The notes below the pieces were generated by a model. The model was not told where the DNA came from, ran no database searches, and saw only the letters and a program-made list of their open reading frames with translations. Shown piece after piece: positions 35,029-41,568 of a DNA stretch of 64,000 nt. The translations under genes were made by a program, and so were the position numbers. Location of the stretch: NCBI GenBank assembly GCA_963698565.1, contig CAVORH010000001.1, positions 62,001 through 126,000 on the forward strand. The letters run 5' to 3'. The stretch comes from Sva-07 sp963698565 (GTDB taxonomy: Bacteria > Actinomycetota > Acidimicrobiia > Acidimicrobiales > Ilumatobacteraceae). The stretch's first letter is position 1; every line of letters starts with the position of its first letter.

Positions 35029-35622
35029 ATGCTCGTCGCCGTCATCGTCGCCCACCCGTCGGCCGACAGCTACTGCCACGCGCTCGCGTCCCGGGCGGTC
35101 TCCGGGTTGCGCGCCGCAGGTCACGACGTCGAGTTGCTGGACCTCTGCGCCGAACGCTTCGTCGTGGCGATGACCGCCGACGAGCGCCACGCCTACCACG
35201 GCGACGAGCCGATCCTCGACCCGATGGTCGCCCGTCATGCCGCCGTGGTGACGACGGCAGAGGCCCTGGTCTTCGTGTACCCGACCTGGTGGAGCGGCCT
35301 CCCGGCGATCCTCAAGGGATGGCTCGAGCGGGTGATGGTGCCGGGCGTCGGTTTCCGGTTCGACGAGCGCACCGGCAGGGTACGCCCCGGGCTCGGCCAG
35401 GTGCGTCACCTCGTCGGCATCTCCACCTATGGCTCGCCGCGGTGGTACGTGCGCCTGGTCAACGACAACGGCCGGCGCATCATCACCCGAGCGCTGCGGC
35501 TGTCGTGCGGCTACCGGGTGAGGAGCAGCTGGCTCGGCCTCTTTGCGATCGACACGTCGACGCCGGCGCAGCGCGACGAGTTCGCAGCCAGGGTCGAACG
35601 CGAGATGGCCGGGTTGCGATGA
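35029..35622 (+). CDS. NAD(P)H dehydrogenase (quinone)-like flavodoxin-fold protein, paralogue 1
   Basis: A 197-residue flavodoxin-fold oxidoreductase of the KefF/MdaB/NQO1 type. FMN/FAD contacts lie in IVAHPSADSYCHALA (8-20) and VFVYPTWWSGLPAILKGWLERV (83-105); GISTYGSPRWYV is the third loop. It probably transfers two electrons from NAD(P)H to quinones. It overlaps the next gene by ATGA. Confidence 0.85.
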   Translation: MLVAVIVAHPSADSYCHALASRAVSGLRAAGHDVELLDLCAERFVVAMTADERHAYHGDEPILDPMVARHAAVVTTAEALVFVYPTWWSGLPAILKGWLERVMVPGVGFRFDERTGRVRPGLGQVRHLVGISTYGSPRWYVRLVNDNGRRIITRALRLSCGYRVRSSWLGLFAIDTSTPAQRDEFAARVEREMAGLR

Positions 35623-36209
35623 CGAGGGCACTGGTCATCCACTGTCACCCGCTCGAGGAGTCGTTCGTCGCTGCGGTTCGTGACCGCGCGCTCGCCGGTC
35701 TGGCCGCCGCCGGGGCCGAGGTCCGGTGCACCGACCTGTACGCAGAAGGCTTCGACCCCGAGTTCACCGCCGTCGACCACGCTCGCCACCTGGAGCTCGG
35801 CTCCGATCCGTCGCTGGCGCGCTACGCCGACGATCTGCGCTGGTGCGACACGCTCGTGCTGGTCTACCCCACCTGGTGGTCGGCGCAGCCGGCGATGCTG
35901 AAGGGCTGGATCGACCGTGTGTGGGTCAACGGGGTGGCCTGGACGCTCCCCGACGGAGCGAATCGCCTCCGCCCCGGGCTGCGCAATGTCCGGCGACTGG
36001 TCGCGGTCACCACCCACGGGTCGCCGAAGTGGATCAACATGATCGAGGGCGAGGCCGGAAAGCGAACCCTGACGAGGAGCCTGCGCACGATGTGCCACCC
36101 GGCGGCGCGGACGACCTGGCTGGCGATGTACGGCATCGACTCGGCATCGGATCGTCAGCGGGCGGCGTTCCTCGACCGCGTCGAACGAAGGATGCGTCGC
36201 CTCGGTTGA
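35619..36209 (+). CDS. NAD(P)H dehydrogenase (quinone)-like flavodoxin-fold protein, paralogue 2
   Basis: A 196-residue paralogue of the preceding protein, sharing LVYPTWWSAQPAMLKGWIDRV and TTHGSPKWINM. The two probably arose by tandem duplication. Both follow the TauE-like exporter gene, suggesting redox handling linked to that transporter's cargo, or simple co-expression. ATG 35619 overlaps the previous stop. Confidence 0.85.
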   Translation: MTRALVIHCHPLEESFVAAVRDRALAGLAAAGAEVRCTDLYAEGFDPEFTAVDHARHLELGSDPSLARYADDLRWCDTLVLVYPTWWSAQPAMLKGWIDRVWVNGVAWTLPDGANRLRPGLRNVRRLVAVTTHGSPKWINMIEGEAGKRTLTRSLRTMCHPAARTTWLAMYGIDSASDRQRAAFLDRVERRMRRLG

Positions 36210-36237
36210 GTCCTCGGAGGGACTCGGCCCCCGGCGG

Positions 36238-37140
36238 TCAGGACTCCGCGATCGCCACCGCGACCTCGGCAGCCACTGCGGCGTTGTTCTCGGCCAGTGC
36301 GAGGTTCGCCGGGATGCTGCGGCCCTCGGTGGCCGACCCGATACGGCCGAGCACGAAGGGCGTCACCGCCGCCCCGGTGACGCCGGCGCGCTCGCACTCC
36401 TCGAGTGCATCGCGGAGCACGGCGTCGAGTTCGGACGCGTCGAGTTCGGCGTCCTCGGGGATCGGCACCGTGAGCAGCATCCCCGAGTCGGCACGGCTGC
36501 GGGCGGCGAAGATGCGGGCGACCTCGTCGGCCGACTCGACACGGTGCGGGACCGGGAGGCCCGACGAGCGGGTGTAGAAGGCGGGGAACCAGTCGTGGCG
36601 CCAACCGAGCACCGGGGCGCCCGCGGCCTCCAGGAACTCGAGTGTGCGGGGCAGGTCGAGAAACGCCTTCGCGCCTGCGGAGACCGTGACGACCGGATGT
36701 GATGCGATGGCGTCGAGATCGGCGGAGATGTCGCCGGTGACCTCGGCGCCACGGTGCACGCCGCCGATACCACCGGTCGCGAACACCGACACGCCAGCGG
36801 CCGCAGCGATCGCCACCGACGCCGACACGGTGGTCGCACCGAGTTCCCACCGCTGACCGACCGCAACGGCGACGTCGCGTTCGGCCGCCTTGCGAGCCGG
36901 GCCGAGAATCCGTTCGTGCTCCGCTTCGGTGAGCCCGAGACGAACCACGCCGTCGAGCACCGCCGTCACGGCGGGAACCGCTCCCCCGGTGCGCACCGCC
37001 GCCGAACAGCGCTCCAGCGCCTCACGATTGGCGGGCGAGGGCAACCCGAGATGCGAGAAGATCGTCGACTCGAGCGCCACCACCGGGCGCCCCTCGTCGA
37101 TCGCAACACGAACTTCCTCGGAACAGACCGGTGTCAGCAC
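36238..37140 (-). CDS. psuG: pseudouridine-5'-phosphate glycosidase
   Basis: Splits pseudouridine 5'-phosphate into uracil and ribose 5-phosphate; 300 residues, the usual length. Family signatures: ALESTIFSHLGLPSPAN near residue 23-39, AVPAVTAVLDG near 54, GATTVSASVAIAAAAGVSVFATGGIGGVHRGAE near 100-132, and FLDLPRTLEFLEAAGAPVLGW. The lysine and Mn-binding residues of the YeiN family lie in these blocks. No pseudouridine kinase is adjacent, although a PfkB kinase occurs at 49.4 kb. Confidence 0.94.
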   Translation of the reverse strand: MLTPVCSEEVRVAIDEGRPVVALESTIFSHLGLPSPANREALERCSAAVRTGGAVPAVTAVLDGVVRLGLTEAEHERILGPARKAAERDVAVAVGQRWELGATTVSASVAIAAAAGVSVFATGGIGGVHRGAEVTGDISADLDAIASHPVVTVSAGAKAFLDLPRTLEFLEAAGAPVLGWRHDWFPAFYTRSSGLPVPHRVESADEVARIFAARSRADSGMLLTVPIPEDAELDASELDAVLRDALEECERAGVTGAAVTPFVLGRIGSATEGRSIPANLALAENNAAVAAEVAVAIAES

Positions 37141-37170
37141 CCCGACAGGCTACGACCCGACCGTCTCCAG

Positions 37171-37274
37171 CGATGAGCCAACCCCCCGTATCCGGTGGAT
37201 TCGCTCATCGCACGCCGTCCGGCCTCCCGCCGGTGAGCCACACCCCCGTATCCGGTGGGTTCGCTCATCGCACG
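37171..37274. repeat. two tandem copies of a ~41-bp element, period 60 bp
   Basis: Copy 1 at about 37174-37214 and copy 2 at about 37234-37274 share TGAGCCA, CCCCCGTATCCGGTGG and TTCGCTCATCGCACG with very few changes. The first copy is bounded by CGATGAGC and GCTCATCG, an inverted 8-mer, so each unit can fold. They lie between psuG and the anti-sigma factor gene, both on the minus strand. Confidence 0.75.
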
Positions 37275-37291
37275 GCGGGGTTTCCGGCGGG

Positions 37292-38056
37292 TCAGAAGGC
37301 GCCGACGAAGGCTCCTTCGGGATTGCCGTCACTGACGACGCCCGGGTACTGCTCGATGGTGATCGCGAGCGCAGAGACCGATCCTTCGACCGTGAAGGTC
37401 TCCAACTCGGGATTCGGACCGAAGATGCCGAGCGAGATCACCTGGCCGTCGTCGACGACGCCCCAGAGCTGGTACGTCTGGCCGTCGGGCAGGGTCGGAA
37501 GGTCGAGCGCTGCGACGAAGCCGTGTCCGTCCTGGTCGATGACCGCCTCGGCCGATGCATCGGATGCATCGGACACCAGCACCGTCGTCACCGAGTCGCG
37601 ATCGGCGAGCGCCGCCTCGAACGCGCTGGCGATCGGTTCGTTCGGAGCGTCGGCACGGTCGGCGACGAGGCCGATCGCCACGAAACCGATCACGGCAGCG
37701 GCGGCCGCCGAGACGATCCAGGGAGCGGCTGCAGCGATGCGTCGACGCCGAGGGTGCTCGTCGAACGACATGACCTTCGCGAGTTCGGGGCCCGGCGGGG
37801 GCGCCTGCTCGCCGATCTCGTCGGCGATGCGCCCCCAGAGGTCGTCGGGAGCGTCCATGCCGGTGAACGCCAACATCGTCGCAACCTCACGGTGAGCCTG
37901 CACCTCTGCCTGCGCACGGGGGTTGACGGCCAGGTAGTCGTCGACCCGGTCGCGCTCGTCGAGGTCGACTGCGTCGAGGGCGTACGCGCCCAGCAGTTCG
38001 TCGATGTCGTAGGTGTCTCCGGGGGATCCGGCCATGTCGTCCATCTCTCCACTCAT
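37292..38056 (-). CDS. anti-sigma factor, RskA-like
   Basis: A 254-residue single-pass membrane protein. The N-terminal cytoplasmic anti-sigma domain (DELLGAYALDAVDLDERDRVDDYLAVNPRAQAEV) is followed by a helix (WIVSAAAAAVIGFVAIGLVA near residue 109-128). The outer RskA domain contains LPTLPDGQTYQLWGVV. No HxxxCxxC zinc motif is seen. It is expected to hold the sigma factor encoded just upstream. ATG 38056 starts 2 bp after the sigma gene stop. Confidence 0.9.
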   Translation of the reverse strand: MSGEMDDMAGSPGDTYDIDELLGAYALDAVDLDERDRVDDYLAVNPRAQAEVQAHREVATMLAFTGMDAPDDLWGRIADEIGEQAPPPGPELAKVMSFDEHPRRRRIAAAAPWIVSAAAAAVIGFVAIGLVADRADAPNEPIASAFEAALADRDSVTTVLVSDASDASAEAVIDQDGHGFVAALDLPTLPDGQTYQLWGVVDDGQVISLGIFGPNPELETFTVEGSVSALAITIEQYPGVVSDGNPEGAFVGAF

Positions 38057-38058
38057 CG

Positions 38059-38637
38059 TCAATCGGTCCCGATGCTCACGCCGGCCTGTACGAGTTCGAC
38101 ACGGAGCCGCTTGAGACCCGACCTGATCCGGCTCTTCACCGTGCCTTCGGGCTCACCCAGCCGCTCCGCAGCCTCCTTGTAGGTCAAACCGCCAAAATAT
38201 GCCAGCTCGATCGCTTCACGCTCACCCTGCTGCAAAGTTTCCATCGCTTCGCGCACGTGACCGGCGAGTGCGATGTCCCACACCTCGTGGGAGATGTCGT
38301 AACCGCCGACCGCCTGCTGACGGGCTTCCTTCTCCTCGCGGCTGCGCCGGGAGGCGTCGGCGCGAATGAGATCGACCGACCGTCCGTGGGTGTGGGCGAG
38401 GAGGAAGCTCCGCAGCGTCCCCCGCTCCGGGTCGTACCGGTTCGGTTCGTTCCAGAGCCGGACGAACACCTCCTGCACGATCTCCTCGGCACGCGAATGG
38501 TCGCTGAGCAGGCGCTTCGCCAAACCGAAGCAGGCTCCGGCGTGGCGACGGTACGCCTCGGCGAGCGCGGCCTGCTGATAGCGACCGATCGACACGACCA
38601 GTGCCGCGTCGGATGCCTCGGTGTACTCGCGTCTCAC
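38059..38637 (-). CDS. ECF-type RNA polymerase sigma factor (SigK-like)
   Basis: A 192-residue sigma-70 family factor. Region 2 is AYRRHAGACFGLAKRLLSDHSRAEEIVQEVFVRLWNEP with RSFLLAHTHGRSVDLIR; region 4 is LQQGEREAIELAYFGGLTYKEAAERLGEPEGTVKSRIRSGLKRLR. Length and the neighbouring RskA-like gene put it with the mycobacterial SigK/SigL group. It probably responds to an envelope signal through the anti-sigma factor. Confidence 0.95.
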   Translation of the reverse strand: MRREYTEASDAALVVSIGRYQQAALAEAYRRHAGACFGLAKRLLSDHSRAEEIVQEVFVRLWNEPNRYDPERGTLRSFLLAHTHGRSVDLIRADASRRSREEKEARQQAVGGYDISHEVWDIALAGHVREAMETLQQGEREAIELAYFGGLTYKEAAERLGEPEGTVKSRIRSGLKRLRVELVQAGVSIGTD

Positions 38638-38690
38638 ATCGTCTATTCGTTGCAGGGCGTCCTCCCGGATGAAGTTCTGATCACAGTATT

Positions 38691-39896
38691 TCAGGTGACG
38701 GCCGGAACGAACCGGGTCACGGTCTCGACATGATGGGTGTTCGGGAACAGATCGAGCACCTCGACCCGTTCGGGTCGGTAGCCGGCGTCGGCCATCAGCG
38801 TGACGTCGCGGGCCAGCGAGACCGGGTCACAACTCACCAGCACGACGACGGGTGCCTGTGCGGCGGCCAGCGCTGCCACACCGGGTCGGCCGAGGCCCGG
38901 CCGGGCCGGATCGGCGACGATCACGTCGACGGGGGGCGTCGGGCCGGACCCGTCGGGAGGTGTCCATCCGGTGACCTCGGCGCGGACCACGCTCGCCTCG
39001 CGACCCTGCAGATTGTGTTCGGCGTCGCGGCAGGCGGAGGCGCTGGACTCGATCACCGTCACGTGCTCACACTCCGCCATCGCGGTCGCGGCGAACAGGC
39101 CGACCCCGCCGTACGCGTCGACGGCGTGGCGGGCGGCTGCGAGCTCCGGGGCAGCCTCCGACACCGCAGCGACCAGCAGTTCCGCGGCCTGCTGGCCCGA
39201 CTGGAAGAACGATCCGGCCGACACCTTCAGGTCGTGGCCGGCGACACGCTCGACCAGCCACGCCCGCTCGCCGATGTGGACCTCGGACGGGATGCCACGG
39301 ATCGACTTGCGGAACCGCTTGTCCCAGATCGCCGTCACCGCGCCGGTGGCCACGGAGGTCCGCAGCGTCAGCTCCGCGCCCTCGTCGGCCTCGATCACCG
39401 ACAGCAGCCGAGAGAGCTTCGACTCCGCCACCGGACAGCTCGTGACCGGCACCACCCGATCGGACGCCTGCTCGCGGAAGCCGACCGATCCGTCTGGTCC
39501 GCCGACCACGCGAATCGTCGTGCGGTAGCCGAACGGCGTCACCGCCTCCCCGCGCTGCACGATGCCCTCGGCGACCGCCTGGTCGAGCCGACCCACCCGG
39601 CGCAACGACTCGATCACGATCTCGACCTTGGCGTCGAGTTGGGCCGTCGGCTGCAGGTGCATCCAGTCGCACCCGCCGCATCCGGCACGCCGGTGGGAAC
39701 ACGACGGCGAGTCACGCAACGGCGACCGCTCGATGATCTCGACGACGGTGGCCGTCGCGAAGTCCTTCTTCGTGGACACGATCTCCACCTCGACCAGTTC
39801 GCCCGGCAGCGCGCCATCGATGAACACCACCCGCCCATCGGTGGCTCGGGCCATGGCGTCGCCGCCCGCGACGAGACGATCAGGGGTCAGCTGCAT
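38691..39896 (-). CDS. RNA (uracil-C5) methyltransferase, RumA/TrmA family
   Basis: SAM-dependent m5U methyltransferase, 401 residues. An N-terminal TRAM domain (RLVAGGDAMARATDGRVVFIDGALPGELVEVE) binds RNA. A Cys cluster CSHRRAGCGGC likely holds a 4Fe-4S centre. The SAM site follows (AVDAYGGVGLFAATAMAE) and the catalytic motif VSCDPVSLARD contains the nucleophilic Cys. ATG 39896 was chosen over an upstream start because the TRAM domain begins here. Whether the target is 23S rRNA or tRNA cannot be told. Confidence 0.92.
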   Translation of the reverse strand: MQLTPDRLVAGGDAMARATDGRVVFIDGALPGELVEVEIVSTKKDFATATVVEIIERSPLRDSPSCSHRRAGCGGCDWMHLQPTAQLDAKVEIVIESLRRVGRLDQAVAEGIVQRGEAVTPFGYRTTIRVVGGPDGSVGFREQASDRVVPVTSCPVAESKLSRLLSVIEADEGAELTLRTSVATGAVTAIWDKRFRKSIRGIPSEVHIGERAWLVERVAGHDLKVSAGSFFQSGQQAAELLVAAVSEAAPELAAARHAVDAYGGVGLFAATAMAECEHVTVIESSASACRDAEHNLQGREASVVRAEVTGWTPPDGSGPTPPVDVIVADPARPGLGRPGVAALAAAQAPVVVLVSCDPVSLARDVTLMADAGYRPERVEVLDLFPNTHHVETVTRFVPAVT

Positions 39897-39972
39897 CCGT
39901 TCAGCGTACGGCGACGGGAGTGCGACGACGGCCCGGGCGGGCCGACGAGGGCGAATGCGCGACACTGGATCC

Positions 39973-40185
39973 ATGAGCGACGACACCGAGTGGTACTGGG
40001 ATCTCGAACGTCGGGTGGCGGTTCCCGCCTCCGAGCGTGGCGCCTACGACCAAACGCTGGGACCGTACGCATCCCGGGCGGAGGCCGAGCACTGGAAGGA
40101 GCGGGTCGAGGAACGCAACGCCGGCTGGGACGAGGCCGACGAGGAGTGGAACCGCGAGGCGGACGCCGACGGGCAGGAACAGTAG
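39973..40185 (+). CDS. small SPOR-like acidic protein
   Basis: A 70-residue protein: EWYWDLERRVAVPASERGAYDQ, then LGPYASRAEAEHWKERVEERNAGWDEADEEWN. The phrase LGPYASRAEAEHW with a Trp and paired helix resembles the SPOR-like small proteins common in actinobacteria, usually of unknown role. The C-terminal half is strongly acidic. It lies just before rpe. Confidence 0.65.
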   Translation: MSDDTEWYWDLERRVAVPASERGAYDQTLGPYASRAEAEHWKERVEERNAGWDEADEEWNREADADGQEQ

Positions 40186-40197
40186 GTTGCCCGGTCG

Positions 40198-40884
40198 ATG
40201 AGCCGACCGATCCAGATCGCACCGTCCGTCCTGCCCGCCGACTTCTCGAAGCTCGGTGACGAGGTCGCCGCGCTCGAGGCCGCGGGCGTCGATCTGATCC
40301 AGTGGGACGTCATGGACGGCCAGTTCGTGCCCAACCTCACGTTCGGACCCGACGTGATCGCATCGGCTCGGCGGCACACCAGCGTGCCGTTCGAGGCGCA
40401 CCTGATGGTGTACACGCCCGACGTCATGGCGGCGCAGTACATCGAGGCCGGCTGCTCACGCCTGATCGTGCACGCCGAGGCGTGCACGCACCTGCACCGC
40501 ACGCTCGGCAACATCAACGACCTCGGCGCCAACGCCGCCGTCGCCCTCAACCCGGCGACGCCCGCCTCCGCGATCTCCCACGTCCTCGACCTCGTCGACC
40601 TCGTGCTGGTGATGACGGTCAATCCGGGCTTCGGCGGCCAGGCCTACATCCCCACGATGGAGCCGAAGATCGCCGAGATCCGCTCGATGATCGACGATGC
40701 CGGCCTGGGGGACACCGTCGATCTCGAGGTCGACGGCGGGATCGGCCCGTCGACGATCGCCGGTGCGGCGGCCGCGGGGGCCAACGTCCTGATCGCCGGG
40801 AGTGCCCTCTACAAGGACCCCGAGGGCCTCGAACACGCCGTCAGCGACCTCCGCTCCCGCGCCGAAGCCGCCCGCACCACATGA
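40198..40884 (+). CDS. rpe: ribulose-phosphate 3-epimerase
   Basis: Interconverts ribulose 5-phosphate and xylulose 5-phosphate in the pentose phosphate pathway; 228 residues in a TIM barrel. IAPSVLPADFSKLGDEV, WDVMDGQFVPNLTFGP (metal and catalytic Asp), EAHLMVYTP, MTVNPGFGGQAYIP and LEVDGGIGPSTI are the family blocks. The starting ATG lies 12 bp after the SPOR-like gene. Confidence 0.97.
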   Translation: MSRPIQIAPSVLPADFSKLGDEVAALEAAGVDLIQWDVMDGQFVPNLTFGPDVIASARRHTSVPFEAHLMVYTPDVMAAQYIEAGCSRLIVHAEACTHLHRTLGNINDLGANAAVALNPATPASAISHVLDLVDLVLVMTVNPGFGGQAYIPTMEPKIAEIRSMIDDAGLGDTVDLEVDGGIGPSTIAGAAAAGANVLIAGSALYKDPEGLEHAVSDLRSRAEAARTT

Positions 40885-40892
40885 CGACCCGC

Positions 40893-40939
40893 TTCTCGTG
40901 AACTCGTTGCGGCCCTGGGCCGCAACGAGTTCACGAGAA
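40893..40939. repeat. dispersed palindromic element, family B copy 2 (perfect 23-bp arms)
   Basis: The arms at 40893-40915 (beginning TTCTCGTGAACTCGTTGCGG) and 40917-40939 are exact inverse complements around one central T. It fills the space between convergent rpe and a GNAT gene and could act as a bidirectional terminator. Its outer 11 bases match the element at 30153. Confidence 0.75.
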
Positions 40940-40942
40940 CGG

Positions 40943-41515
40943 TCAGTCGGCGGGCCGGTACATGCCCCACATGTGCGGGCCGCCGGCAAGGTCCCACTCG
41001 GAGCGGACGTCGAAGCCGTGGCGTCGGTAGTAGGCGACGTTCTCGACGGTCTCGGTCTCCAGGTAGCACGCCAGACCCTCCGCCTCCGCCCGCTCGAACA
41101 CGACGTCCATCAGCGCAGCGCCGAGACCCTGGCGCTGCCAGTCGGGGTGGGTGCCGAGCAACTGGAGGTACCAGTGCGGCTCGTCGGGCGTGTGCGCCGC
41201 CATCGCCTCGCCGATGATCCCGAACCGTTCGAGCCGATCGGGCGGGACCGGCGGCGAGTCGGGGTCGTCGGCGAACTCGATCTCCGGACGTCCCGGCGGG
41301 ATCCACACGGCGACGCCGGCCACGTCGTCGCTGCACCACACCTCGCCGAGCCCGATCCACCCCGACATGGCCGGGCGGAACACGGAGCCACCGGGAGCGA
41401 GGAACACGTCGTCCTCCGGATACAGCCAGCGCATCACCGGATCGTCGACGAACGAACGCATCGCCGTGACGCACGCGCGGCCGGTGTCCTCGGGACGGGC
41501 TCGTCTGATCAGCAC
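40943..41515 (-). CDS. GNAT acetyltransferase
   Basis: A 190-residue acetyl-CoA transferase. RRARPEDTGRACVTAMRSF opens it; the acetyl-CoA site is in LQLLGTHPDWQRQGLGAALMDVVFERAEAEGLACYLETE, with the RQGLG/A motif. YYRRHGFDVRSEWDL closes it. The substrate is unknown. It is convergent with rpe across the palindrome. Confidence 0.9.
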   Translation of the reverse strand: MLIRRARPEDTGRACVTAMRSFVDDPVMRWLYPEDDVFLAPGGSVFRPAMSGWIGLGEVWCSDDVAGVAVWIPPGRPEIEFADDPDSPPVPPDRLERFGIIGEAMAAHTPDEPHWYLQLLGTHPDWQRQGLGAALMDVVFERAEAEGLACYLETETVENVAYYRRHGFDVRSEWDLAGGPHMWGMYRPAD

Positions 41516-41539
41516 GAATCCGATCGTAGAGCGCAGGGC

Positions 41540-41561
41540 TGTGACACCCCTTCCCTACCAT
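41540..41561 (+). promoter_or_regulatory. promoter element before addBA, shared with recA
   Basis: TGTGACACCCCTTCCCTAC (41540-41558) leads into TACCAT (41556-41561), a TANNNT -10. Transcription would start at about 41568-41569, the GTG of the AddB-like gene, predicting a leaderless mRNA. The recA copy differs at one base. Confidence 0.55.
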
Positions 41562-41568
41562 CGGGGAT

